From positions 16,056,229 through 16,120,228 of the forward strand of contig CM055102.1 of NCBI GenBank assembly GCA_029204225.1: a stretch of DNA of 64,000 bases, read 5' to 3'. Within the stretch, counting starts at the first letter, position 1. Every line of letters begins with the position of its first letter. The translations under genes were made by a program, and so were the position numbers. The notes below the pieces were generated by a model, which saw nothing but the letters and a program-made list of their open reading frames with translations, was not told the origin of the DNA and did not search any database. The DNA comes from Diphasiastrum complanatum (Eukaryota > Streptophyta > Lycopodiopsida > Lycopodiales > Lycopodiaceae). Shown in pieces: positions 48,216 through 60,258 of the stretch.

Positions 48216-49004
48216 ATTTTATTGATTTTTGCAAGGAGCATGGAATCAAACATCAATTTAAACATGTTGATAAACCTCAACAAAACGGGATAGCTAATGG
48301 AAAGAATTGTACAATTGTCAAAGTTGCTAGGACAATGATGACGCACATGGGCATTACTGATTATATCTAAGCCAAAATTGTACGAACTGTTGTATTTTTA
48401 CAAAATAGAAGCCCAACAATTGTTGTACCTAATCACACACTTGAAGAGGCATTCAATGGTAAGAAGCCCAAGATGGATGGCTTGCGAGTATTTGGATGTT
48501 GTGTTTATGTTCACATACCAAGAGTGAAAGGACCAAAATGCAGGTGAAAGCATTGAAATGTATCTTCGCAAGATACGATGAGCAAACAAGGGGTATAGAT
48601 GCTATGATCCACTTGGACGATGCATGCACATAAGTCGTGATGTCTTTTTTGATGAGATTCATAGGTTTGGAGATGATGAGAGGGGTAGCGATGAACTATC
48701 AAAGCTTGTTAGTGAAGACGAAGCAATGCCACCTCCACAGGTTGATCATCAAGATGAAGATGAAGGTCATGATACTCCTTCAATTGTAGATATGAGATGG
48801 AGAGTGAAAAACAAACCTATTGGATTGGAAAAGATCGAAGTTGCAGATGTTAAGAGGGAGGAAAAAGATGGACCTTGGGATACCTATTTGCCTCATAGTG
48901 GATTACCTCAACATAAGTTACCTAAATGGTACACGAAGCTCATGAATGATGAGGAGGCAAAATTGATGAGTCTAGCAAGGAGGGAGAGCTGTGACATTCC
49001 ATGA
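48212..49004 (+). mobile_element. Ty1/Copia integrase fragment
   Basis: The plus frame reads FCKEHGIKHQFKHVDKPQQN, then VARTMMTHMGI, SPTIVVPNHTLEEAFNGKKP and LRVFGCCVYVHIPR, matching the end of the Copia integrase core (TPQQNGVAERKNRTI...P...W.G.KP....LRVFG). At 48624-49004 the continuation MHISRDVFFDEIHRFGDDER follows, then an acidic tail and a C-terminal segment not typical of Copia (DGPWDTYLPHSGLPQHKLP). Several stops occur before 48600. It has no LTR and no RT. Confidence 0.8.
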
Positions 49005-49309
49005 GAGAAAAGATGAAACTTGATAGATTTCAGGTAAATCTTACGCTCATGAGCAACGTCATTTTGTTTGTTGGATTCTCTTGAAGAAACTAAGAGTTTC
49101 TATCCTTCAAAGCCTTAGCATTTTTCTTAGTTGTTTTTTCCTTTGCTATTTTCTGACTGTTGCATTTTGAACTATGTTTCGCACAGTCTACATTTTTTAA
49201 CCGTTTTGTCGCACAATTTGCATTTTTGGGTCATGAGAAACATTCAGCACTAAGTCAAAAACACTTAGAAATAATCGAAGAAAAAAATGACCGCTAAAAC
49301 CATGCAAAA

Positions 49310-49560
49310 AACTCATTGCCTATGCTCTTGCAATATGGCGTCGGTTAATGGTAAAGGGAAGTGATCTTTTTTGTGACTTTTTATTCAATTCTTTCAAATC
49401 CACACATATTCTTAGTTTACCATTTTTATTGGGAACCACCATAATGGGTGATAACCATGTCGTATATTCAATCTCTTTAATGAAACCCGAAGCTAATAAT
49501 CTTTGTATATCTTCTTAAATCTTTCCTCTATAGAGCAGATTACAATGGTAGGGCATGAAT
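49310..49560 (-). mobile_element. Ty3/Gypsy RT fragment
   Basis: On the minus strand: EDIQRLLASGFIKEIE-like, then WLSPIMVVPNKNGKLRICVD and LKELNKKS, ending LPLTDAILQE. This is the RT fingers region. Frame shifts occur at both ends and no other Gypsy domain adjoins. Confidence 0.75.
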
Positions 49561-52500
49561 TTGCCTCTGTTATAGCCCGCCCTAAAAGTAGCTAGAGAAA
49601 ATTTTGCGGCCTTAGAAATGGCCGATAAAATATTTTATGACTTTTTGGCCAGTAGTTGAATTGAAAATAGTCGGCAAAGCCGTGCTAGAATTTCACGTGC
49701 TAGTTTTGAAAAGGGCTTTGAATGCACCACTCCTCCACTCTCTTATGGAGGCCACTAGGTGTACTATCCAATAGGGTGGGGACAAAAGGGCTTGAAGGGC
49801 ATGAAGAATGACAAGATTGCATTGTGAAGGGGATCCCTTGGAATTCGCTATAAGAAGGAGCCCACTCCTTGTATTTCAAGAGTTGGTATTTTTGGGAGTT
49901 GCTAATTTGGAAGTTGATATTTGGGAGTTGGTACTTTTGGGAGTTGCTAATTTGAGAGTTGAGTGTTCGAAAAGTTAGTTCTAGTATAGTGGGTTGAAGG
50001 TGATGTGAGTTATGTTGAGAGTGCATGTTTACTTGATGGAGAGCTTAATGGGTTGTTTGAGAGTAGTTTGACAATGTGGAATGTTGTTGTTGTCATGTAT
50101 TGCTCCATGCTTGTTAGTAGATGTTGGATACTTGTTGTCTTGTTGCTTAGTGTTGTTTGGTTGGCTTGTATGTCTTGCTTCTTGTGGGCCAATGCTAGTG
50201 CTTGATGCGGGATGTGTTAGGTGAATCTTATGTGGAGTGTCTTGTAGTTTTATTGCTTCACGAGCCAATATTGTCCATTGTAAGAGTAGGATGCTAATTT
50301 CTGGGTGATGATTGTTCAATGTCCATGGCTTGAGAGTAGGAGAGGATACTTACCTTTGTGTTTGATTAGTGGAGAGTTACTTGATCCTCCCTATTATGCT
50401 TACTTAGCGGTTATGGAAGGTTTTTATGGAAGGTTTGTAGTTGACGAATGGAATGATTAGGAGGTGGTGAGGGCCTGCTTGTGATGGTGTGGTTTATGTG
50501 TTTGGTTGTAGGATGAGGGTGTGTTGTTTTGCTTGTTGTGATTCCTTTTAGTAGGTTATAAGAAAGTATGGTGATGCACACCAAGTTTGAGTGTTGGTTT
50601 TAAGAGTGTTTTGGAAATGCTATGAGTAAAAGGTTGGATGGATTGTTTTGAATGTGTGTCAAAGGCTTGTTTCGTAAGCATTGAATGTGTGGTGTTTGAA
50701 TGGGTGTAGTCATGTTTGTGAAATGGGGACTGCTAATTTGATTGTTGGGCAATTGCTTAAAGGTAACTTGTTTGAGAGAGCCATACCATTGTAGCTGGGA
50801 TTGTAGTTTGTCATTAATAGGTTGTAGTGGATACGTTGATTGGGTGATTGCATGTTTGTCATTGAGTAGTAGCATAAGCGGCATGCCAAAATAAAGCAGT
50901 TGAGCACAATCAACGAAAGTGTTATCTTCAGTTGTCACAGCACATCTCGGTGGTCTCACAACGGCCTACTATAGCTATCAAGGACTGGTGCTGCTTGCGG
51001 CAACTCTTCTTGCAATCTGAGTGCTCGCGACCAACCATCGAACAACTAGTTGCAACCAGCAAGCAACCAATAGCAGCCATTCCAACGGCCAACCACGTCT
51101 ACCAGCGACCTCCAAGCCCTATTTTGCGGCATCCTACTGTGTTTCAGACCTGCGACAACCCATTTGCGGCTTACTGTGACTTGCCCATCATTTGTGACTT
51201 GCCCATCATTGAAACTCATCAAAAATCAGAAGTTTTTCTACATCTGATCGTTGCCCACAGTCTACTGCGGCCTCCAACACCTACCTGCGGCCCCCAACAA
51301 GCTTATTGCGACCTTTTTGAGGGTTGTACCAGCCTGTGATGACCTGTCCAATACCTGCAACCTGTTTGCAGCCCTGCCCTATGCTAATTTTCCTATCTGC
51401 AGCCTATTGTAGCCCTTTCTACCACATGTAAACGTTGTCCTATGTTTGTGGCAAGCTGATTTTGCCCACAGCAACCTGTGACAATGTCCTGATCTTGTTT
51501 TTTTTTCTCCGACCTCATTGCCTATCAAGCAACCTATGAATGCAAAGGCAAATATCAAACCGGTTTTTCAAGAGCAATGTGGCATGGAAAGCGGGGTTCA
51601 TGACTAGGGTTTCACATGCAACGACCACCTAATTGCACATTGAGATAAGTTTTTACTTGACCTAAACTTTCTTTCTAGTCACTTAAGCTTCATGATGTTC
51701 TGGTTACTAAGCTCTTAAGATAAATCAGAATGGGATGTGAGATTGTTGTTATAGTCATTTGAGAAGTTTTCACACGTGTGAACCTGTTGCAAGTACAAAG
51801 GATCAAGAGAATGAATTATTGCACACTAAACTAGCTTCTATTCCAAAAACAATGTGATGGAAAACATTGGCAAGCTAGTTAGCAACAAGGCAAGAGCATT
51901 CATGACAATCTAACTATAATTACACCTCAAATAGATCAAATGGAAGCTTCACTTGAAGAAGTGTCTTCTTGAGGTACAAAGCCACCTTATTTATAATACA
52001 AGAGGCCTTGTAGAACTCGTGGAGAGAGAGAGAGAGAACAATCTAGATGCCACATTGCCTCTACCTCTCCACTAGATGACAAAAAGAGAAATGGATAAGA
52101 GTTGAGAATCTCTCTTTTTGAGAATCCTTGACCTACAAGAGTAGCCTCACATGCTTCTTGATAGGTTCTAGACCTACACATCACTATGAAGAGTAAAAAT
52201 GTAACTTGACTCTAATTGAGAAATTACTTGGACTAGTCTACCTCAAGTTTGGACAAACCCCAAAACTTGTATAGTATTATTTTATTTTACAACACTTTCA
52301 CATCATTTACACTTTGAAGGAGGTTGTTATGAATGGTCTAGGGAAGTAAGCTTGTTGAGAGGCTAATTACATCAAGTTTATAAAGGACGAGGTATTACGA
52401 ATTTAAGCATTGCTAATTGTTGCAATTTTCAGTTGTACTCATTTAAATTGGTGACTACTTGTGAGTTTTCGTAGTTTTTTTTTAAGCGTGAACTAGCGTT

Positions 52501-52780
52501 CAGTTTGGAATTAGTGTAATGAATATCAGATGTTGTGGGGTTAATTAAGGGATAGATTGCTTTTCATTTCTTGACGTACTAACTGAAATCAAGAAAGATT
52601 GTAGCCAAGAATAGTATTGAATTAATGCATTTTACGAAAAAGTAAAAACCCACAGGTTGTTTACTTTCTGATTGTTAAGCTAGATCTGCTAGCTAAACAA
52701 TAATAAAACGTCAAGTTCGAAAAGTGTTATTTCTATTTTTGTCATTTATGAAGAGAGTCAACTAGACTCCACTTCTGTGA
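49561..52780. other. Repeat-rich spacer without a gene
   Basis: At 49569 TGTTATAGCCCGCC could be an LTR start. At 49880-49960 GGGAGTTGCTAATTTG and GAGTTGGTA words are repeated. From 50990 to 51480 the sequence is a loose array of TGCGGCC/TGCGACC/CTGCAACC words. None encodes a recognisable protein. A short GA tract lies at 52022-52038. Confidence 0.4.
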
Positions 52781-52786
52781 AACACC

Positions 52787-52820
52787 AGAGGGGGCCGTCC
52801 ACTAGAGGGGGCCGTCCACC
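52787..52820. repeat. 18-bp tandem duplication
   Basis: AGAGGGGGCCGTCCACY is present twice back to back. Confidence 0.85.
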
Positions 52821-53484
52821 ATCTGTGGTTGAAATACACCGCCTTGGATAAGCGCCGTACTAGTCACACCCGTCGATGGAACTGTCTAGTGAAATATCTA
52901 GACCCGACGACCGACGAAAATACCACCGCTTATCAAACAAGACAGTGCATATAACTGGCACCCCACATTGCACAGAAAAATAACTAAAAAGAGGATACCT
53001 CACATTCATTTAACAAGCATCGATATTGCAAGGTCTTTTTCTGTATGCTCTATGATAGTTAAAAGTATGGACATCGTTATGAAGTTTGCAACTGCCAGCC
53101 TCTTACACCCCACATGATCTGCTAAGGACCTAGACCCACCCATTGAGGGTCCCACAACCTCAAAGGTACGCATTCACACACTATGGCCTACATTCGTAAT
53201 CCAAAAACTAAAGGCACTAGCAATCAGAGAATTGGGAACAAATACCTAGACCAAGGAAGCTAGCAGATCATTGAACCAAAGTGCTAGCACTCATTCTCCT
53301 TGCAATTGTACTTCTGAGAGCCTAGAGAACTCTCATCGATTGGGAAGCATAGGGTAATAGAGAAGGCCCCCAGAATTGGATATGGCAGGTCCTCCGTTAC
53401 TCACATAGGGCATAACCACCATATGTAGTGGTGCCCCTTGAACCTTTTAGGACTTTTTGGCTAGACCAATCCCTTGCCGAAAAA

Positions 53485-53512
53485 GACTCTAACATTGGTG
53501 CGTCTGTCGAGA
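53485..53512 (+). other. Possible Gypsy LTR end and primer-binding site
   Basis: CTCTAACA is followed by TTGGTGCGTCTGTCGAGAG (from 53495), similar to the TTGGCGCCGTCTGTGGGA site found after the 5' LTR of many plant Gypsy elements. If right, the acidic frames at 54.1-55.2 kb lie in the position of gag. Confidence 0.45.
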
Positions 53513-54154
53513 GTTGAAATCTTTTCAGGGGATGTTGTTTGGAAGAGTAATCATCTGTATCACCGGTCTACAAAGAACTGGTTGTTAGTTAAGTGAGCAA
53601 CTATGACCCGCTAGACGCGTCTGCCAGGAGTAATTTGATAAGGGAGTATTGCTTGAAAGGTGATGGCCTACAAAGAGTACGCACTAGAAATTTTAGTTGA
53701 ATGAGTGTGTTGTCAAGGCCGTTAGCTGAATGACTAGCATTTTAGTACGAGTTGCTTGACTAGTTGACTAGTGTCCCATGTTGGTTCAAAAAACAATTAC
53801 TGTGTTATTGAATGTTGAGGTGGTTTGCATCACGCAAGCACTGATCCCACTACTAATTTGTTAGAGAGCCACACACTTAGCCGACCTGCTCTCTAGTATC
53901 CGTAGGATGGAAGCCTAAGGTACTACACACCCCTTGCTAGAACTGATGAAGGCCTTGTACCTCAAAATGGTAGATCTCCTAGTTGGACTATGGAAACTCC
54001 TGTGATATCAATTACTCAAAGGAGACTTCTAGAAAAAGTACAACAGGTAGGGCCATTGTCTACCAAGCCATATACTCGGGTCCTAGATGAAGTCCACATC
54101 CTAAACATCTGCTAGACAAAATTGGACAAATCACGACGCCATGACTAAAAATAT

Positions 54155-55216
54155 ATCACTACTTAGGCATCCAAGAAATATCAACAAAACAATTTTATCT
54201 CATTGAGTATAGTATCCCAAACCTTTGGTCCTTGGGTATGTCACTTTATCAAGGTTGGCTGATGACGTTTTTAGTATTGAACACTTCAGAAGAAGAGATA
54301 GAGAGGTATCCTACCTTGGATCATGAATACGAATTCAAAGGCACATCTATGAAATCTAACAACAAGTTTGAGGAAACCATTGATCTATTCCTAGAAAACC
54401 TTAACAATGATGAGGAGGCTACACAACTAGATTATCTTAGGCCAGGAAAATTGGAGATGGAGGACATAGATGTTGAAGACAAACACATCATAGTAGAGGA
54501 CATCTTCAGTGAACTTCATCTAGAGCCATAGAGCCGAAAGACGACCACTCGACCTAGATGGATTCTCATACACAGAAGTAGACCTGGGTACAGAAATTAC
54601 GCTACAAGAGACCAGCTTAGTACCTATAGAATCAAGTCCAGCTGTAGATAGCATAAGAAGTTTAGCAGGAGATTCACCTCCCCTACCCCCAAAAGTGGCT
54701 GACACTCAGGAACAATCATCACAAGAGCTCACGACGCCAACTCTCCTTGAAGATCAAGAGATTAATGCCACTGATCTACAATTAGCACTAGCACTCTCAC
54801 TATTAGAGTGAAAATTATTAGCAGCTATAAAAGACGAGTTGGAGATTATGTCAGAACACCTTGAGGATATTCATTTAGAACCCGAAGTAGGAGAATCATC
54901 AACACAAAACGAAGATGAAGATACTTCCTCCAATAATGATAATCTGGTGTTAGAAGAAGAATATGAAGTGAATCTAAATACCTCCATGAGAGAGGATGAC
55001 CTCGCAATTACTGCTGATGAGGGAGATGTGACCAAACATGAAATTGAATTGATTGACAAGATTAGAAAGAGAGGGTATTATGGAGGAGATACTAGAGAAA
55101 GCTTAGATGAAATTGACAATACCCATAAGATTAGAGTGAATCCACCAGAGTCTGTCCCTACACCTACCCCAACTATGATAAGGAGGGCCACTGTGTGTCA
55201 TAAAACGTGGGGATGA
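54155..55216 (+). pseudogene. Broken acidic reading frame of unknown family, with a UIM-like motif
   Basis: Three frames give a continuous acidic protein. The first is KIYHYLGIQEISTKQFYLIE to ...DIFSELHLEP (stop at 54531). The second, in another frame, runs 54540-54810: RPLDLDGFSYTEVDLGTEIT to INATDLQLALALSLLE (stop). The third is 54839-55216: MEIMSEHLEDIHLEPEVGES to ...MIRRATVCHK. More than a fifth of residues are Asp/Glu. LQLALALSLLE fits the ubiquitin-interacting motif core (hydrophobic-x2-A-x3-S-x2-acidic). A phrase like LHLEP occurs twice 110 residues apart, suggesting an internal duplication. It follows a possible Gypsy primer site by 0.65 kb. I do not recognise the family. Confidence 0.4.
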
Positions 55217-55675
55217 CCGGCAGCAAAAACTCGAGGCTTTGAGCGTAGGCGTGTAGGAACGGAAACACAACAGTTAGTAGCAGAAATATTCAAGTAGAAT
55301 GATTCATACAGATTGCGCAAATAAACAACGCAATAGTGAGACAAAAATTGCACTCTGATCAATATCAACAGTGAGTACAATGGCTTGAAGTAATAACTTC
55401 AGCTTGTTGAGCGTGATAACGCTGGCCATAGATAACTCTAATTGAAAAAGAAATTCAATTAATACTTACATAACTTGATTCAGCTAATATCTATATTTAA
55501 AATTGTCGAGAGAAAAATATGTTATGCCTTAACTGCCATTTACTCCAGTTTTGCATATGTACAAAGTAGGTAACCGCCCTTAGGATATTTCTTTCTCCAA
55601 TTGTTTTAGAGTTGATGATAAGTTGGCGACGTCGGTATGCCAATGTAGCAAAAATGTGAAAAACCCGAAAAAATC
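55217..55675. other. Unassigned spacer
   Basis: No coding motif or repeat was seen. It could be LTR sequence of the minus-strand Copia element to the right, whose LTR start lies at 56195. Confidence 0.4.
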
Positions 55676-56050
55676 CGAAGGTGCCCTTAGACTGAAGGTA
55701 TGTAAATCTTGAAGGTGCCCTTAGACTGAAGGCAACGAAAAAGGCGAAAAAGCCGAAGATGCCTTAGACTAAAGGCAGCGAAGAAGCTGAAGGTGCCTTA
55801 GGCTAAAGGCAGCGAAAAGGCCAAAGATGCCTTAGACTAAAGGCAACGAAAAAGTCGAAGGTGCCTTAGACTAAAGGCAACGAAAAAAAATCGAAAAAGT
55901 CGAAGGTGGCTTAAAATGGTTTTTGAGGCATTATGGCCACTTTGTCGCATTTTTCGCGAATGGACGAAAAAGGTGAAAAAAGACGAAGGTGCCTTAAAAT
56001 GATTTTTAAGGCATTCTGGCCACTTGGCCATTGTGTCGCATTTTTTGTGA
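55676..56050. repeat. 34-bp minisatellite
   Basis: The unit GAAGGTGCCTTAGACTAAAG followed by GCAACGAAAAAGTC is repeated about six times (55676-55910, 34-46 bp per unit). Two longer units of about 80 bp then share GAAGGTGSCTTAAAATG and GGCATTMTGGCCACTT. It lies within the presumed LTR of the minus-strand Copia element. Confidence 0.85.
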
Positions 56051-56391
56051 AGGTACCTAAAAAATGTTTAAGGCAAAAAAAAAAAAAATCCTAAAGGAAA
56101 AATGTGAAGGTTCGAAAACATGTAGTCGGCCTCCGGTTTTCAGGATGCTCATTACTTGAACGATCTGTTTAAGATTGTGCAGAAGAAATCTAACAATCCT
56201 CCTTAATGTGGATCCTGAAAAACTTTGATCTTCAGATTTAACATATCGTTAAATCTGAGATGTTGCTCCTTTGATAGAGCCTTTGTGAAGTAATCTGCTG
56301 CCATGTAGTTTGTTTTGTAGAAAACCAATGCTACTTCCTTGTTGTGCACTTTCTCTCTAAGATAATGATACCTGATTTCTATATGTTTGCT

Positions 56392-57012
56392 TCAAGAGTG
56401 AAATCTCGGATTGAGAGATAGCGCTATTGTGATTTGATTGTCACAATAGATTGTTGTAGGAAGTAATTGTGCAAGGTTGAGGACTGCAAGCGGTTGTCTT
56501 AGCCAGATCGTCTCTTTTTTGGCATTTGTGACAGCTATGTATTCGGATTCTGTTGATAATAATGCAATTGAGGTCTGCTTCCGGCTGTTCCATGAGATTG
56601 GGCCTTGGTTGTATAAAAATACAAATCTAAAAGTTGATTTTCTGGTGTCGACATCTCCTGTCCAATCCGCATCTGTGTAGGCTTCAAGGATGTTGGCAAT
56701 GTGGCTGCCTCTGTAGCAGATGCTGAGAGTTTTCGTTGCTTGGATGTACTTCATGACCTTTGTTAGTGCCTTCCAATGAGTTAAGCCTAGATTTGACAGA
56801 AACTGGCTGCGTGTACTTATCGAATATGCAAGGTCTGGTCGCGTGCAGATCATTGCGTACATCAGTGAGCCGACGATGGATTGAAACGGGTAGCGCTTCA
56901 TCTCCTCATTTTCTGCCTCAATTTGAGGAGACTGTTCCTTTGATAACTTTAGTCCAAGGTCGAGTGGAAAGTGAGTTGGTTTGCAGTTGGCCATTCCATA
57001 CTTTTCCAGCAC
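56392..57012 (-). pseudogene. Copia RNase H region
   Basis: YPFQSIVGSLMYAMICTRPD, LEAYTDADWTGDVDTRKST, STESEYIAVTNAKKETIWLR and IYCDNQITIALSLNPRFHS give the Copia RNase H signature (Y.DADWAG, TESEY.A, DN...A). The frame stops before the TKHIEIRYH segment. The region is well preserved. Confidence 0.88.
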
Positions 57013-57765
57013 GTTGTTGAGATATCATTGTTGATTGATAAAAATCAGTCTGCTGGGTCAATCTCATTGGATTTGGATTCCAAGACAATAGTGGACTGGA
57101 CCCATGTCAGTCATCTTGTATTCCTAGGACATCATGCATTTTGTATCCTTCATCAGATTCAGATTGTTACTGAATAAGAGTGTATCATCAACATAGAAAG
57201 TGATGATGATGAAGTAATCTGATACAGACTTGAAGTAGACATTCGAGTCTGTTGAGTTTGGAATAAAACCATTCTCTATCAAAAATGTGTTGATCTTCTG
57301 GAACCAGGCTTTGTGTGACTATTTCAGCCCATAGAGCGCCTTGTGGATCTTGCGTACAAGGTGCTTATGCTTGTCGTTGAGTTCGTATCCCTATGGCTGC
57401 GTCATATAGATTTTCTCTTCGATGGTTCCATTGAGGAAAGCGGTCTGGACATCCATCTGGTGGACTTCAAGGTCCGTTGCGGCTGCAAAAGAGAGGAGTA
57501 GACAAATCGAAGCATGTTTGAGAACTGGACTGAAGGTTTCTAAACAATCCAGATTTGGAATTAGGGAAAAGCCTTTGGCGACTAGCCTGGCCTTGTAACG
57601 ATTTAGCCTTCCTTCAGCGTCGTACTTCGCCTTGAATATCCATTTGCATGGAATTAAATTTTGGTCTTTTGGCAACTCAATGAGTGTCCATGTTTGATTT
57701 TCCATAAGAGAATCGAATTCGGTGTCCATCGTTGCTTTCCACTGGTCAGTATCAGGAGTAGACAT
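57013..57765 (-). pseudogene. Copia reverse transcriptase
   Basis: WKATMDTEFDSLMENQTWTL, CKWIFKAKYDAEGRLNRYKA, RLVAKGFS, HQMDVQTAFLNGTIEEKIYM and, after a stop at 57391, TFYVDDTLLFSNN with the intact YVDD box near 57195. All are standard Copia RT motifs. An in-frame stop just after the IYMTQP segment and another near 57120 break it. Confidence 0.88.
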
Positions 57766-57789
57766 TGCCTGAGAAACGGTGGTTGGTTT

Positions 57790-58197
57790 CTACACAAAGT
57801 AGCAGGCCGGATCATCCATAAATCTGGATGGAGGCTGTTTGGACTTGTTCGACCTTCTGGGTTGAACTTCGGTCCTCTGATGTGGGTTGACTCGTTGAGG
57901 TTCTGACTCATTGTCTGAGTCATTGTCGTTATTCAGCAGTTGAATCCCTGGATCGAAATTGTCTAGTTGTTCGATCCTTGGGTCAGAATTATCAGCAGCT
58001 TTTCCATTGTGGTCGATGAACTGGTCTTCCACAAAAATGACATCTCTACTGGTGAATGCCTTCTCGGTATCCAAATTGTAGATCTTGTATGCTTTGTGAT
58101 TTGGGGAATAGCCGATGAAGATCGTGTTTTTGCACTTATCATCTAGCTTTCTTCTTAGATCTTTCGAGATTTGAGCAAAAGCGATGCATCGAAACAC
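57790..58197 (-). pseudogene. Copia integrase C-terminal part and acidic linker
   Basis: LRRKLDDKCKNTIFIGYSPN and HKAYKIYNLDTEKAFTSRDV match the Copia integrase C-terminal segment (KLD.K...CIF.GYS...KAYR.Y). An Asn/Asp-rich linker and a basic patch (QPRRSNKSKQPPSRF) follow, as is usual before the Copia RT. Confidence 0.8.
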
Positions 58198-58410
58198 TCG
58201 AATATATTTGAGTGATGAATTTGATCATGTCCACACCTCATAAGGTGTCTTGTCATTTAGGGCTTTAGTGATGGATCGATTCTGCAAATATGCAGCTGTA
58301 GTAACAGCTTCTACCCAGAATTTTTTTGGAAGAGAGGCATGGGCCATCATGCTCTTGGCACTTTTGATGAGTGTCTGATTCTTCCATTCAGCTACACCAT
58401 TGGACTGAGG

Positions 58411-58884
58411 TCAGTAGCTGGTTGTATATTGTTGATGTATCTCGTTGGCCTTGCAGAACTCCTTGAATTCTGTGCAGATGTACTCTCCCCTTCCATCTAT
58501 GCGTAGAGCATTGATCTTCTTCTGGGTCTGGTCTGCAGATGCCTTGAACTGCTTGAAGAACTTGAATGCTTCAGATTTGTTCTTCATATAGTAGGTTGCA
58601 GTCCTTCGAGAGAAGTCATCGATGAAGGTTAGAAAATAGAGAGCTCCCCCTGTGGAAGCAGTCTGCATCGGGCCACAAATGTCACTATGTACAAGGTCAA
58701 GCAAGCCCTTGAATGTATGAACTGAGTCTGAATTGAAGAGACTTCTAGCATGCTTGTTGATAATACAACTTTCGCATGGAGAAGTTGGCTTGTTGACTGA
58801 AGGCAGATCTTGTACTAGACTCTGAGCTGACATTTGCTGAATACTATTGAAGTTAAGACGGCCAAGTTTGAAATGCCACAGCAT
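58411..58884 (-). pseudogene. Copia GAG-pre-integrase and integrase core
   Basis: MLWHFKLGRLNFNSIQQMSA is the pre-integrase box. Then come CESCIINKHARSLF (zinc-binding Cys pair), LDLVHSDICGPM (first catalytic Asp), YFLTFIDDFSRRTATYYMKN (second Asp) and GRGEYICTEFKEFC (catalytic Glu region). The integrase joins cDNA to the host chromosome. The frame ends at QQYTTSY and continues after a stop with PQSNGVAEWKNQTLIK. Confidence 0.88.
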
Positions 58885-59030
58885 ATCAGTTGATTCAAAA
58901 GTGGCTGTGGGAAGAGCTTGACTGCTAGAAGAATAGCAATGGTTGAGTTTGTAAAGATAGTCGCTTCTTCTTCCGTAGGCTAGAACCTTCCAGAATTTGT
59001 CAAAAATTGTGCAGCCTTCTGTATCGAATT

Positions 59031-59723
<693 letters not shown>

Positions 59724-59832
59724 CACTAACTCTAAGGAGCTAGCTACTTAAGACCTTTTGGTCCTTTGATCGCTCTGTGCATCTACAGAGTGTTCAACTC
59801 ACTACTCTCTATCACTCCTTCTCTTCGTTCAG

Positions 59833-59840
<8 letters not shown>

Positions 59841-59903
<63 letters not shown>
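59841..59903. repeat. (AT)31 microsatellite
   Basis: Uninterrupted AT dinucleotides. Confidence 0.95.
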
Positions 59904-59906
<3 letters not shown>

Positions 59907-60042
59907 GTCAGAGTCTTCTGATTTATTGTAATTATAGTTTACAAGATGATTAGCCGTTTAAACAGGATCCGTAGATCCGTTATATTAGAGAAACTTAGAG
60001 CCCGAAGAGGGCCTTTGAAAAAGATGTTTTTTTATTTTTTTT

Positions 60043-60258
60043 CTAGAAAAAATTGTCGAGAAGATCAATTTTATTAGCTAGGTAGGCCTCGTATTGATTA
60101 TAATGGTCAAAATCAAAATAAACTTGGGCTGGATCGTTTAGAATTCTTACAAAAAGATTATGTACAGGAGCAGAAACAGAAGTAAAAACAATATTTACAG
60201 ATTTCTCTATTATTTTGTCGAGCTCCTCTTGGGTAATCAACACTTTTGGTGAAGAAAC
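60043..60258 (-). other. In-frame continuation of the H3-like gene beyond a TAG
   Basis: Directly after the TAG at 60259-60261 the same frame runs on for 71 codons: VSSPKVLITQEELDKIIEKS, then NDPAQVYFDFDHYNQYEAYL to a stop at 60043. It has protein-like composition (a helical acidic/hydrophobic segment). Either the gene once ended here and was shortened by a point mutation, or the TAG is read through or removed. No family recognised. Confidence 0.5.

Larger units (their letters stand above)
56195..59030 (-). mobile_element. Ty1/Copia element, near-complete pol but broken
   Basis: Minus-strand order: GAG-pre-integrase and integrase (58884-58411), integrase end and linker (58197-57790), RT (57765-57013), RNase H (57012-56392), and the C-terminal HIEIRYHYLREKV.NKEVALVFYKTN...DYFTKAL (56400-56230). 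It closes at the polypurine tract AAGGAGGAT with an LTR start, TGTTAGATTTC, at 56195. Stops interrupt at 58410, 57790, 57400, 57050 and 56400, so it is inactive, but its protein sequence is well preserved. Gag, protease and the 5' LTR were not found to the right. Confidence 0.9.

Noticed and set aside
49569-49585. TGTTATAGCCCGCC as an LTR start
   Set aside because: There is no polypurine tract before it and no matching LTR end with primer site was found.
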